From positions 74,144,001 to 74,208,000 of the forward strand of contig JAFFJZ010000001.1 in NCBI GenBank assembly GCA_018340375.1: 64,000 nt of DNA. The letters are read 5' to 3'. A model generated the notes under the pieces. The model was not told the origin of the DNA and searched no databases. It saw nothing but the letters and a program-made list of their open reading frames with translations. The position numbers and the translations under genes are program-made. Of the stretch, positions 1 to 11,934 are shown piece by piece (the first letter of the stretch is position 1; each line of letters begins with the position of its first letter). The stretch is from Gonatopus flavifemur (lineage: Eukaryota > Arthropoda > Insecta > Hymenoptera > Dryinidae).

Positions 1-242
1 ATCCATGCAAAGGAAGGAAATAGCTGTACCAGCTACTCACTTTTTTAGACCCGTTTTTTTCACTGCTATAACTAAAATAACTACAGGTATTTATTAGCTA
101 CCAAAGTAGAAAATCGTAGCTGTGATTGCACAATTTACATGCGAAAATTTCACTACGGCAGTGAGTAGCTATGAAAACTGAAAAATAGCTCCCGTCGTTA
201 ATTTTTAGCCATCCAAATAATAGTTAATTACTTTTTTCCGTG
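1..242. repeat. Dispersed repeat, copy 1 (CCGTG-ended)
   Basis: This stretch is similar to 12990-13271: both contain CTAAAATAA, then CAGGTA, a TTTAT-AGCT block, GTAGCTG, and an AATAGCTC...TTTTTAGC...ATCCAAA tail. It ends in TTTTTTCCGTG, the terminus seen on the TA-flanked CACGGA elements elsewhere in the window. The left end lies outside the window, so length and TSD cannot be checked. Family placement is an inference. Confidence 0.5.
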
Positions 243-1075
243 TTCGCTCGGTAATTATCTAAACGATTTTGACGAATCTGAAGGAATTTGTGTCAATTGA
301 CGACCATTAAAATTGTTCGAAAGTTCACAAGAAAATTTGTGAATTTGTAAATAATTCTTGTAAAACTACGAATATTTTTTACGGTGTAAATAACGATCAA
401 TACAGATTAAATTCAGATTAAGATTTAAATGATTAGATCAACAATGTAGATAAGAATATTTTTATCAACGATGTTCGATTAAAAATCCTTCTGCGTATCA
501 CGAACGACTTTTACGGTCAAAATTATGTTCTATCATCAAATGACTATGACCAATAAAATTGAATCGACCGTAATGATATTCATTATCACCGCATGAAACG
601 TACTTTCAAGAATTTTCAGCAGAAGCATGATAATTGCTGGCCATTTTGTTTTTTACACTCAGAATGAAATTCGAGAAAAATTTTGATATCTCATCACGAA
701 AGGAAACTTTTGTAAACCGAGGATCTGAAGACCCTACGGCTCTTATATAATCCACGCAAAATCCATATTTCAACACCTCCCTGCTCGAAAACCGTAATTG
801 CGAATTGTTTCTGAATCAAATTAACCCAACTCCATTGTTATTCACACGAATATTCATTCTTCTATCACCAAGTTACGATTTTTACAATTCGGCGCTGTCG
901 ATTTAGGCCATTTCATCATAAATTGATCGAATATTAATAAGGATCTGATGCGGTTTATATTTGGACCGCGTGTAAATCATTTTTCCACTAAAGCACAGGT
1001 CAAGTGGAAGAATGTCGACTGATTTTATGAATAATTTCTTTTTCCATGAAATATGAAACTCCAAGACGCTGTTCA
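243..1075. other. Non-coding AT-rich stretch
   Basis: No long ORF, splice-supported exon or RNA gene was recognised. It probably belongs to an intron or the 5' region of the ARRDC gene, whose first coding exon was not found in the window. Confidence 0.4.
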
Positions 1076-2545
1076 CCCTGGTAAAAAAAATCTCTCTGAA
1101 TCTCTCTGAAATCTCTCTGAATTTCTCTGAATCTCTCTATATTTTGGGACAAATTTCAAAGAGTAATTCCAGAGTAATTCAGAGGAAGTTGGAGACTTTT
1201 CCGATAGTGATACGTTCTGAATTCTTCAACTTTCTCTGAATCTCTCCGCATATCACTGAATCCCTCAGAATTTTATATATTTAAATTTCAAAGCTTCCTC
1301 TGAATTCCTTTGAATTCCCTTGAATTTCTCTGAATTCCCTTGAATTTCTCTGAATCTCTCTAAATTTCTAGGAATTTAATGTCTCCAGATTTCAAAGCTT
1401 CCTATGAATTCCTCTGAATTTCTCTGAATCCCTCTAAATTTCTGGGAATTTAATGTCTTCAGATTTCAAAGCTTCCTCTGAATTCCTCTGAATTTCTCTG
1501 AATCCCTCTAAATTTCTGGGAATTTAATGTCTTCAGATTTCAAAGCTTCCTCTGAATTCCTCTGAATTTCTCTGAATTTCTCTGAATCTCTCTAGATTAC
1601 TCTGAATTTCTCTGAATCTCTCTGGATTACTCTGAATCTTTCCAAATTCCTCTGAATATTTCTAAAAAATTCCACGCACAATTTTTCTTAATTTATCTTC
1701 CTCTGGAAATCTCTAAAACTTCCAGAAAGCCTCTGAAATGCAGGACCAAGAATTGTACTGAATTTGTTCTTCTCTGAATTTCCCAGACTTCCCCCGCATC
1801 TCTCTGAATTCCGCTGAATCTTTCTGAACAATCCCTCGCACAATTTTTCCTAATTCACCTGTATCTGTGAGTCTCTGACACTCCCTGAATACCTCTGGAA
1901 TCCTGAACCAAAAATTTAACTGAATTAATTCCTCTCTGAATTTCTCTGAATTCCTCTGGATCTCTCTGAATTACTCTGAATCTTTCTAAATTCCTCTGAA
2001 TATTTCTGAATAGTTCTACGCACAATCTTTCTAAATTCATCCCAAGTAGCATAAGAACTTTTCAAATATGCTATGGTGACTCTATGAATGTGAAAGGGAT
2101 GTGCGAATGAGACTATTTTGGATAAATTCGTTGAGATATTCTATGGAGGTGCATAGCACATAATTATTCGAAACAGTCTCATTTGGAGGTCCTACGCATG
2201 TTCGTAGGATTTTCCAAACACGCTCTTAGCATTTCTAACCTCTTCTGCTGCTTGGGATCCATCTCTGAAAGCGTCTGACACTCCTTGAACGCCTCTGAAA
2301 TGCAGGACCAAGAATTTCACTGAATTTGTTCCTCTCTGAATTTCCCAGAATTTCCCTGTATCTTTCTGAGTTTCTCTAAATTTTTCTGAATCCTTCTGAA
2401 AAATTCAAAGCACAAGTTCTCTCAATCCACTAGTCTCTGAAATCCTCTGAACCACGCTGAATTGCTCTGAATTCCTCTAATTCTTTCTGAATCTCTCTGA
2501 AACGTGAAATTTTCAGAGAAATTCAGAGAAATTTTTTTACCAGGG
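1076..2545. mobile_element. CCC...GGG element carrying a TCTCTGAATT minisatellite
   Basis: The left end reads CCCTGGTAAAAAAAATCTCT and the right end is its inverted counterpart (AAATTTTTTTACCAGGG). A 2-bp direct repeat CA flanks both sides. The interior is over 1 kb of degenerate tandem units of about 10 bp, consensus near TCTCTGAATT or CTCTGAATTC, plus higher-order repeats of about 75 bp around 1380-1540 (AATTTAATGTCT followed by TCAGATTTCAAAGCTTCC). An unrelated element (2041-2256) is inserted in it. It has no transposase ORF; the small ORFs are repeat artefacts. Confidence 0.8.
2041..2256. mobile_element. CCCAAGTAGCA MITE, AT target duplication
   Basis: A 216-bp element starting CCCAAGTAGCATAAG and ending CTGCTGCTTGGG, flanked by AT on both sides and nested inside the minisatellite element at 1076-2545. 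A second copy, broken by later insertions, lies at 43561-44541. The shared interior includes ATGCTATGGTGACTCTAT and AAACACGCTCTTAGC. This uninterrupted copy serves as the empty-site reference for reading the nested copy. Confidence 0.85.
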
Positions 2546-3125
2546 CAACAAAGAAACCTAAAAGCTGAATTCTTCATTCAGAACTGAGAACAATCCATCG
2601 ACAATCAGAGACAGTTACTCACCAAAATTTATCAAAAATCGTTCTTTTCATGCGTTTCGATTTCTCCTATTTTGAATTGAAAGAATTTTCGGATTTACAT
2701 ATAATTTTTGTATAATTGAATATAGTTTATATACATATATTGATATAAATTATGTATAATTTTGAAAATTATTTCACTAGGGTTGTTTGGAGAAATATTC
2801 CCATGCTTTTGCTGAAAATCAAACGATTCGAATTTAATTTTATTCGCTTCTACGATTAAACGTCGAGTAACTGGGTAACCCCCCCCCCCCCCAAAAGGTT
2901 CAAACGAACTTGCATAAACATTCATAAAGATTATTTTCGAATCTTCAGGAAATAGTGTAGAGAAACATACAAAAATTGAAAAAAGGTGTTTCTGTAGGAA
3001 TCAATCCCCCTCCCCCTTCCAACACCTCTAATGATTGCGTTTTTTAAACAGAAGCAATGATGTAACCAGAATCGATCCTTTTTTACATAAAAAATATATA
3101 ATTTTCAAAACAATCATTTTCATAG
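2546..3125. other. Non-coding stretch upstream of the first visible ARRDC exon
   Basis: It contains an AT-rich segment (2695-2785) resembling part of the element at 42695-42859 (TTTACATATAATTTTTGTAT) and a poly-C run near 2880. It ends in the AG acceptor of the first ARRDC exon in the window. No other gene was recognised. Confidence 0.45.
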
Positions 3126-6100
3126 GTTTGAGCGTGAAAATAAAAGGAGAAGCGACTACACAATGGTCATCCGATAAGCGAGAAATGGACAACAAAGGGC
3201 AGTATCAAGACGAATCGCAAACTTTATACGGTCATGAAGAATATTTCAATTCAAAATATTATTTGGTGGGATCAGCTTCTGGTAATACCAACGGTTTATA
3301 TGATATGTATTCAATTATCTTATTCTACGAAATGAGGATTTTTGATAATACCTACGTATGCTTTCTTCAACAGGTGGAGAGATAGAAATACAACCAGGCG
3401 AACACAAATTCCCATTCACGTGTGCTTTACCGCCAAATTTACCAAGCAGTTTCGAATCTGATTACGGGCATGTTCGATATACTGTCAAAGCCACCTTGGA
3501 TCGTCCTTGGAAATTTGATCAGGAAACCAAAGCAGCTTTCACGGTAGTCGCACCTCTCGACCTGAATCAGGAACCCAGAGCGTCGGTAAGTTCATTAATT
3601 AAATCATCGATATTATCTGCAGTTGAATTTGTACTCACACGTGACAACTTCTTGATTACTTCTCTGTGTTTTTATGTTTAAATTTAGTTTCCTTTGTTTT
3701 TCTCTCCCCCTTTTAAATTCAAAGAGGATTTCACAAAGACAATTTCAAAGGATTCCATGTACTTTTAGCAAGGTCAATTCAAAACCTGGATTCATATTAT
3801 AAGGCTTTGTGGATTCACTTCATTTTGAGAATTCAACTATTTTTGAACACGAAGAAGATTCTGAAATTCAATCAGTATCGAAGTGGGTGATATAATGCAT
3901 GATGATATATATATACACAATTCAGATGGATATAATTATTAGAATGGATTGAAATAATTGATATCAGATAATAAAATTGAATAAAACTAGAGAAAATTAT
4001 CTTGATATAACTTGAGATAACTTTACTTCTTCATGTGAAATGTCCTTCACAATTCAATGAGATACAATAGATTCTATAGAAATTGTTTGAAAATCAATGA
4101 GGTATTGGAAAACTGTAATAAAACGGAATGATTCGTTGTATAACATTCATTACGTGGGTTCCCTCCTCGCTGTAAATAGTGAAAATTACATTAAATTCCA
4201 CAACGTTGCACGACATTGTTCCGTGCAATGTCAGAAACAGATCAACTGATTTCAATGGAAATTCTCTCAATTGTCAGATGATGCACGAAAGATATAATTT
4301 GAGAAATACAAAGCACTGCAGTTACATAAGATAAGATACCTCATTTACAAAGAAAAGTATCTGGTAAAAAATTCGAAAATCTATCGGGAAATGCATTGAG
4401 AAAAAACAACATGGTCGTGGAACTGCACTCGCATGGTCAAGGAATTATCGTTGCCCTAGCTTGAAACTTGCTGCTAATGACTAAAAAGACAAATAAAAAA
4501 TAATTGCGTGAAACTGGTTGTGGCAGATATATGAAATATTATTGAACGATATTTTTTATAAAGTTTCAATAGATGTTTTCATAAAATTTAATGCGAATTC
4601 GATAAATTTTCTATAAAGAGAATGTCAAATATCGCCTAAAATTAAGTCCATTTTTTGGTTGTGGAATCAGATTTTTCTTCCAGTGTGGTATTATACACTT
4701 CGCTCTCCGAATAGTGTCGAATGGTAGACATTTGAGCGAGAAAGAGGTCCCCGGCACTATTCGGAGAGTGCACTGTACTCTGATGTATGGAATATTTTGC
4801 CTACAATTCATAGTTCCCCGGGCGAATAATTTTATACACGGAGAACAAAGATCTGCTAAAAAGTACCATACTTTATAGGGTTTGAGCATCAATCTTGTCC
4901 AGGTCAAATTATTTACATGAAAATATCTACAAAAGTAGTATATGCCCTAATAAAATCAAATACACCGATTCAACACCGTGGATTTCTGGTGTATTGGTGA
5001 ATTTTTCCCACCATAATTGACACCAGAACTACTCCAAAAACCAATTTTACACCAAACAATCGCTTTGAATATTCTCAATTACATCGAATTTTTACCGAAT
5101 CTACGCTCATTTTCTACTGAGGAGAAACCAAAAGAAATTGATGTAAATAATTCACAGATACACTGGGTTTCCATGGTGAAATACCAAAATATCACTGATT
5201 TTCCACTGGATTTGCACTGATATTAAATTTACACCCAAAAACACGGTGTAACATTCTCATTAGGGTGTTACTTCTTTAGGAAAGTCCAAGCCAGTATGGT
5301 ACTTCTTAGCAAACCTTTTTTCTCCGTGTACGTTACCATATAGGATCACTTCTCAATAAATTATGGGACCTCCCACCACATACTTTTCTCTGTTTAGAAA
5401 TGTTTTTCAGGCTTCAATCGTTCCAAAGATCTCAAAATCAGCAGATGAATGAAAGAATTACCAAAATTTCTAAATCCTGTAAATACTTTGAACACGACCT
5501 GATGAAAATTCTGAGTCGGATGGGAATCCCCAATTCGCATATGGGCTCAAATACCCTCTCGAAACCATTCAATACTAGGCGGAACCACTCGGATTCCTGC
5601 CAAGTTAACGTAGAGAGATGTGGAATGTAGATGGTTTTGAATTGGACCCGCGTAGTTCCGAACGGGAACTCGAAGGGTCTAGTCAGTGCCGAATTTAGAA
5701 ATTCTTTCCTCCTCTTCAATCGACGTACAATGGAAGATAAATGAGAACCAGGATCCTTTCCAAGTAGAATAGTCTAGTCATTCACGAGTTTGTAACGCTT
5801 GGACTAGCGAAAAACTAGCCTACTCGCTAAATGCTTACGAGACACTCACCGGTCTCTCCTATTAAAAATGTCCGACAGATCCTGACAGATTCCGGTTAAA
5901 ATTCTGTCTCTGGTTCCGTCGGAAATCATCATGCCTGGGACAAACCTGACCAAATCCTGCACAGACTGGAATGCCAGACAAAGCCAAACAAAACCTGACG
6001 GATTGTGGTCAAAATTCCATCTGGTTCTGTCGGAAATCATCATGCCTGGAACAAAAACCGACCAAATCCTCACAGAAAATTATCTGTCGGACTTTTGGAA

Positions 6101-9100
6101 TAGGGTCTAGTTTTTCGTTAGTGCAGGCGTTACAAACTCGTAACTGACTAGACCATTTCTACTACACGGAGAAAATATTTCATTAAATATTACAGTGTAC
6201 CACCGGATCAGGGCGCCACATCGGTTTTTTCGGGAAAAATTACTGTGTGATTGCATAGAATTGCATAGAATCACACAGTAATTTTTCCCGAAAAAACCGA
6301 TGTGGTGCCCTGATCCGGTGATACACTGTAATATTTAATGAAATATTTCCTCCGTGTAGGGTTGTTACTCATCCATTAGAGAGGCCAAGAAGATTTCTAA
6401 ATCCAGCTTCGGGTCCAGCGTGAAAACCCAAGTAGTTTTGGACAGGAATCTGATATGACCTAGCTGGTCTTGTGTGAAAACTCGGGTTCACGTACAAAGT
6501 TGGCTTCAATGGAACATATATCTAATGTCCTAATTCTGTTATCAACAATGTTATTGAATTATTAATTACAGTACTTAACAATTTCAGGAACCAGTGCGAG
6601 ATGAGATGAGTAAAACATTTTGTTGCCTGTGTTGTGGATCACCACCACTGACGGTTACTTATTCGTTACCAGTGAGAGGATACGTTCCAGGGCAAAGTAT
6701 ACCTGTGAAAATTAATGTTGAAAATCAATCCGGAGTCGTGGTGGAAGCAGTGAAGCTGATTCTTTGTAAGGTAAAATTCGAACATTCTGAAGCCTATTTT
6801 CATGCTGATCATTCGTACTATTTCTTATCGTGTTTTTGAAGAGTTAACTTTGTATCTTTTCCCTGCAAAACCAGTTATTTTGGAAATAACCCAGCAAAGT
6901 AATGTTCTTGAAGTTTGAATCGTTTATATAACAACAAAACGAAGATTCGAATTCCCGAAATCTAATGAATCATCGTTATTCATCTTCTTCGATCAACTCC
7001 TTGACACTAGAAATATCATTTGAAGAATGTAATACAAGATTTTGGGTCTTCAATACCTGCACAATGAATCGTTCAAACTTCAGTAACGCGCAAAGTACTA
7101 TTTTAGGTCGCAACTTTTCGAACGAAAGAGCCTCGGGAGGAAAAAAGAACCGAAGAAATCGTAGTTGCAGAAGTGAGTAAGGGTCCGGTGGAAGCTGGAG
7201 GAAATGCCGATTACGAACAGCGATTAGACATACCGTCTGTACCACCATCCAATATACAGCATTGTAGTATCATCGATTTGGAATATAATCTCAAAATTAA
7301 AGCGTGTGTCTCGGAATGGTAAGTGGAGAATTCTTTTGCCGTGTCATTTCCATGTAATATACAACCTTTTGAACAGGTAAAAACCTTCTTTATCCACTTG
7401 CACACTATTTGGAAACGTACACTGTAAAAAGAGAGTTTTAAATTCAGCTTGTGTCATGACTGAAATTGAGACGCGGCCAAAAGGAGCCTATTTCGAGTAT
7501 AAAGTATGTATATATAGGTCCAAAAAACAATCGCTGATGCAATGGAAAAGACTGAATTTTAGTCAATTTTTAAATTGAGACGCATCCAATTTAAGGCACT
7601 GTAAACTTTTTACAGTATATGTTATAGGAAACTTACACTGTAACAAATTATGGTGGAACTTTCACCCAAATTTGGTGGTACCAAAAATCCCTCGCGCGAA
7701 GGGAATTCATTTCCTCCATATTTTGAGGGAACTTTTTTTTTTCATTTGAAGAGAAATTCCCTTCCAAATGGAGGAGAGTTCCTCCAAAAGATAGGGGAAA
7801 TGTGTATATTATTAGGTGAAAGCGTGGAAGAAGTGATGTTTTATGGAACTCAAAATGCATTTATTATCGTTTCAGGTATCATCGCAATTTAGAAAATAAC
7901 GTTCTCGTATTTGTGGGAACGATACCGTTAGTGAATTATCAAACGCCAAGCGCTCCACCGGCAGACGTATTAGATAATTATCCAAACAAAACCGCAGATT
8001 CTAATCCTTCACCGACATCTAATTTATATCCAAATATACGTAAGGAAGTGATTCTACATTTACATTTATTGATCGTTTCGTACAGTATTTTGAGAATAAT
8101 TCCAAACGAATGTAATGCTACTTTCATTATCTCACCGAGATGATACACTGCAAGAAAACAATAACTTCCAACAAAAGTTTGAAAGTTTTTCACCCAAAAT
8201 TTTTCAAGTAAATTCACAAACAATCTCGTGGATTCCCAAATAACCTGGAAATTTAAAAATGTAAAGTTAACATAAGTTTTTCACTATACTCCTCTTTTTG
8301 GGGAGTTCAAAAATATTTTCTGCGGTGTATTATAATCAAAATTATTATAAAAACATACCACCAAGGGCACAAACTAGGCATATAAGACGAAATCGTGCGA
8401 TCTTGGTTCAATTATACTATAAAAAATTTGGAAACGAGCAATAATCTTAGCACTAAAAAACATAATCGTGGTATTTTATAGCTGACCCTCGTGTTTCTTT
8501 TCATTTTTACGGCGATATGGTCCTTTGTTACAACTAAAGTTCTTTATAGAAACGGGCGAATCTTTTGTATAAAAAACATCAAGTTTTGATAGAAATTTTA
8601 TGGAATATTCGATGGAAATCAAACATTTTTTTTTTATACAAAAGATTTCTCCACTTCTAATTTTCTCATAGTAATTTTGAATACACAATATTGTCTCTAT
8701 GCATTCATATTTTGAAGCATTTCTATAAACTTGCTCATTTTTGTATAAATATATTATGTATGATATTATTTTAAATTTTATTAAAAAATTTAAATAGTTG
8801 TAGGAGAAATCCTAAAAAATATTTCCTTTCGAAAAAAAAGGTAGTAAAGAACAGCCCTATCCAGACAGCAGGAATTCCGTGAAGAATTCTTTGCGGTCCG
8901 GATAGCTATTCTTTTTCTTTCATACTTATGAACTTCTTACGAAAATAATTTTCAGTGGCAAAATTGTGAATCAAACTTTTCCTCAGCATTTTTTGCGGAC
9001 ACGTATCATACGTTTCAGAAACGTATTCGCGTCAATTGATCTTATCTGAATTTTACTTTCCAGCGCCTCCGTCCTACGAGGAATCCATGTACAATGCCAG

Positions 9101-9194
9101 GAATCTACGAGAAAGGGGTGAATCCGAGTACGTATTCGGTCTTGGAGATCATTTCGCCCCGAGATATCCAGTTTACAATTTCGCCCCGGTATAA
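3126..9194 (+). CDS. Arrestin domain-containing protein (ARRDC2/3-like), 5' exons missing
   Basis: This is an alpha-arrestin, a family of adaptors that recruit Nedd4-type ubiquitin ligases to membrane cargo. Exons by frame and splice sites: 3126-3281, 3374-3585, 6588-6770, 7107-7318, 7876-8039 and 9064-9194 (stop TAA). Every junction keeps frame. The arrestin N part shows GLSVKIKGEA, then HKFPFTCALPPNLPSSFE and GHVRYTVKATLDRPWKF. The C part shows CCLCCGSPPLTVTYSLPVRG and GYVPGQSIPVKINVEN, then EYNLKIKACVSEW and VFVGTIPLV. The tail carries PPPSYEESMY, a PPxY motif of the kind bound by WW domains. The first 35-45 residues, including the start codon, must lie on an exon not found here, probably left of the window. 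The introns are loaded with MITEs. Confidence 0.9.
4837..5328. mobile_element. CACGGAG...CTCCGTG MITE, TA target site
   Basis: The left end is CACGGAGAACAAAGATCTGC and the right end has the inverted CTTTTTTCTCCGTG. The sub-terminal AAGTACCATACT pairs with AGTATGGTACTT. TA flanks both ends, as in Tc1/mariner-type insertions. It has no transposase and is interrupted by the CCC...GGG element at 4945-5265. Confidence 0.8.
4945..5265. mobile_element. CCCTAATA...ATTAGGG MITE, TG target duplication
   Basis: It starts CCCTAATAAAATCAAA, ends TTCTCATTAGGG, and is flanked by TG on both sides. The interior repeats TTCAACACCGTGG- and ACACCAG-like motifs. It is nested inside the TA-flanked element 4837-5328, so it inserted later. 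Confidence 0.75.
5759..6361. mobile_element. Foldback element (AGTAGAA...TCTAC), TT duplication, broken by a TA MITE
   Basis: The left arm reads TCCAAGTAGAATAGTCTAGT and continues CACGAGTTTGTAACGC...GCGAAAAACTAG. The right arm is its inverted copy and ends CTACTA-GGG once the TA insertion at 6165-6356 is set aside. The TT flanks agree. The centre holds two direct repeats of about 110 bp with TCGGAAATCATCATGCCTGG. The left terminal base is T instead of the expected C. Confidence 0.7.
6165..6356. mobile_element. Near-perfect palindromic CACGGAG MITE, TA target site
   Basis: Arms of about 85-90 bp run from CACGGAGAAAATATTTC to the inverted GAAATATTTCCTCCGTG, with TA on both sides. Near-complete pairing of the arms (for example GGGAAAAATTACTGTGTGA and its inverse) suggests a recent insertion or a hairpin-type structure. 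It sits 5 bp from the right end of the host element 5759-6361. Confidence 0.85.
7421..7617. mobile_element. CACTGTAAAAAG MITE in ARRDC intron, TA site
   Basis: It starts CACTGTAAAAAGAGAG after TA and ends CTTTTTACAGTA before TA (terminal G to A). The interior carries the inverted motif AAATTGAGACGC / GACGCGGCC-like blocks. It has no ORF of its own. Confidence 0.6.
8146..8327. mobile_element. CACTGCAAGAAAA MITE in ARRDC intron, TA site
   Basis: It begins CACTGCAAGAAAACAATA after TA and ends ATATTTTCTGCGGTG before TA. The arms are roughly inverted, with CTCCAAAAAG-like material near the right end. It lies between the ARRDC exons ending 8039 and starting 9064. Confidence 0.65.
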
Positions 9195-11844
9195 CGAGAG
9201 GAATGAAACTAAAATAGCATTGGGATTTCCCGCATCACGAATTGCAAATGTTTCTACTCAACGACAAATCCATTTGCAATCAGCTTTTGTGACGAATATA
9301 CCTTGGTGTTTTCTTCGGACAACGCATTTTATCAAAAAAAAATGGCTGTTGTATGGTCAGTTATCCAGCACGCACAATTATATTCGATAAATCGATAGAG
9401 TTGGTTCGATGAATTATTTTTAAATTTTATAAAATTTTAATGCCTCTATTTTTATATGATTATTATTCATCTGAAGATAGCTTTCTAAAAACTCTGAGAA
9501 ATACGCGACTGGTCGTATAATCATAATGCATTAACTATACAATAATATTTCATTGTTTTTTTTTTGATAAATATTTGAACGTAGTTAATGCGATTATAAT
9601 TATCATGGCTATAATATTTTCTTAGTGAAGGAATAAATCGTGATAACGTATTGCTTCTGCTAAACGTAATTCAAAGAGTGTAAATTCAACGATCCTTTTG
9701 TATACGCTTTGTTATCCAAATTGAATAGAAAAAAAATATATATATATATCGATATGCTTAAATGTGTGTTGTGTTTTTCTCCCTCGTCTTGTTAGCAGCA
9801 ATTTCATGAATTCTCATTGAAAATAGTCAGTTCCTGTGTATTGGTCGTATTTAAGAATATATATTTAATGACTGTTACCAGCCTTTTTTCAGTACAATTG
9901 AACTCTTTTTGGACTGATATGCTGTATGGAATACCATACCGCACATTTAGCCAATTTGACAAAGATTCATTTCCCGTAAGATTGATGCGAAGTTGTTCAT
10001 TAAATGCTATTGGAAAGGGATGAATTGAGAATCCAATTCGATAGAGAATTATAAAAATATTTTATTACAAAACATTGTTCTTTTTGTGCTACATTTATTG
10101 CCATGAAATTGAAAATGCGTTGAGAGGAATGCGCATAATATAAACTGTAGAATGTAAAATTATACATTTACGAGGCACATCACGAATCGAGGTACACAAT
10201 TCCATTACAGAAATAGATCGAATCACGTTTGAATTTGTGTTTAGAAGTCATTTTACTTGAACGAATTTACAATTTTTTTCAATTTTCGATTAGTTTTAAC
10301 TGATACATTACTTCTTTCGCTAATCATCGATACATACACGAATTTCCATCAACGTGAATTGTTTTCACAGTAGATGAATTTTCAATGTATTTAAATTGAC
10401 TAGTAGGTTGATGTAAAAATCGGATACGATTCGATCCATTTACACGCTATGCTAATACATTCATACAAACATAGATATATATATATAGAATATTTTATAT
10501 AGAAATATGAAATATTGTCGATTCATTATAATTTAGAAGTGAAAAGAAAAATTCAAGAAAAACACTGAAAATTCAGTGTAACGGTAATATTTGAGCACAC
10601 ATGACCTTTCAAGCAATACATATTTATACATAGTTTGCAGTGTCCAACATTTTCTGTTTTATAGAGAAACGTTTTTTGTTGACTTCTATTTGAAAAACGT
10701 TTGTAGTATGTTTTGGTGCTACTTGAGTGAATTAGCATCTCACTTCAAAGTCAGCCACAGCTTATTTTCGTAACTAATGGGAAGGATTTCTACACCAAGC
10801 CTTTCTATAAACCATATACGCTGAATTTAGTTCAGAAAAAGGTCTACCATGAAGATATTTCCTGTAAACTATGAAAAAAAGCTGCGGCACACGAAAGAAG
10901 TGTGAATTTTTAACATTAGGTGTGAATAAACTTGTCCCTGTGCTTAGATATTCTATTGTATCGAGCAGTATTCCAATATTGATAATAAAATGGCAAATGG
11001 TTAATTCATTACCATGTTTTTGAAATAACAGACAATTTCTCATATAAGTTAATCATTTTTATGATTATAAATCACAATTTTATTTCGTGAGTGTTGGAAT
11101 TTACAGTCAGTTTCCTGCACCCAATTTTAAATTGACCCAGATATGTGGGACATGATGAAATTACATAAAAAACCACTCTATTACCAATAAAGACTGCCCT
11201 AGCACTTCAAAAATATGGCGATAAATTAACGCTAGGTTACACGATTCTTCAGAACTTATCTTAAACTTGCTACCATATTATCAATATTCAAATGCTAATC
11301 CCTGCAAAAGAATATTTGAGAACAGAGAAAAGTGCATCTGCACCTAATTTTGAATGAACCGAAACTGTTTTTAAGATACCACATAACAACATTATTATCT
11401 TATAATATATCGTGAACACGCCCTTGATAACTTCCAATATGCCTTATGAGAAACCAAAATAAACCAATAACTCTACAAACCATTTTCAAAAAAGTATTCA
11501 ATTATAAAAATTATAATGACACAAGAAAAATTCCAATCAATTATCGAGTGCAATACCTATTTCTTTTCTTTCCACATAAAATTTCTACTTTGTCATTGCG
11601 TGTACATCCACTGAATATGATACGACGGTTTTCTTGTATTCGATCCTGCATTCCATCAAATAAGACAAGCTAAAAGCGTTATTTCTTTCTTGTAGTTATA
11701 AAAATACTTCTATCACGAAAATTGTTCATAATTCACAGAATAAACTTACATTAAACGCTAAGAGTTAGTTTGAAAAACAAAAAAAACTTGTTTCATAACA
11801 TGATTCGTACCACTGCTTTGAACAAAAAAAAAGAAACACGTATC

Positions 11845-11934
11845 ATTGGAGTTTGAAATAGTTTATTAAGACAAAAGAATATTCCATTGAAACGGCATTA
11901 TCAATTCGTTTCAATAAACGATTCAAACTCCAAT
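11845..11934. repeat. Short inverted repeat
   Basis: ATTGGAGTTTGAAATAGTTT at the left pairs with AATAAACGATTCAAACTCCA at the right, leaving a loop of about 45 nt. It may be a small MITE or a structured 3'-UTR element. No target duplication is obvious. Confidence 0.4.

Larger units (their letters stand above)
3586..6587. other. ARRDC intron, rich in nested MITEs
   Basis: This 3-kb intron separates the arrestin N and C halves. It holds the elements at 4837-5328 (with 4945-5265 inside) and 5759-6361 (with 6165-6356 inside). Between 3700 and 4830 nothing coding was recognised. Small ORFs here fall in repeats. Confidence 0.6.

Noticed and set aside
1855..2052. Minus-strand ORF of 65 codons
   Set aside because: It is a translation of the TCTCTGAATT tandem array; the repetitive peptide (FREIQR-type) reflects the DNA repeat.
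9094..9390. Plus-strand ORF of 98 codons overlapping the last ARRDC exon
   Set aside because: It is a different frame of the ARRDC terminal exon, whose proper frame gives PPPSYEESMY and a stop at 9192-9194.
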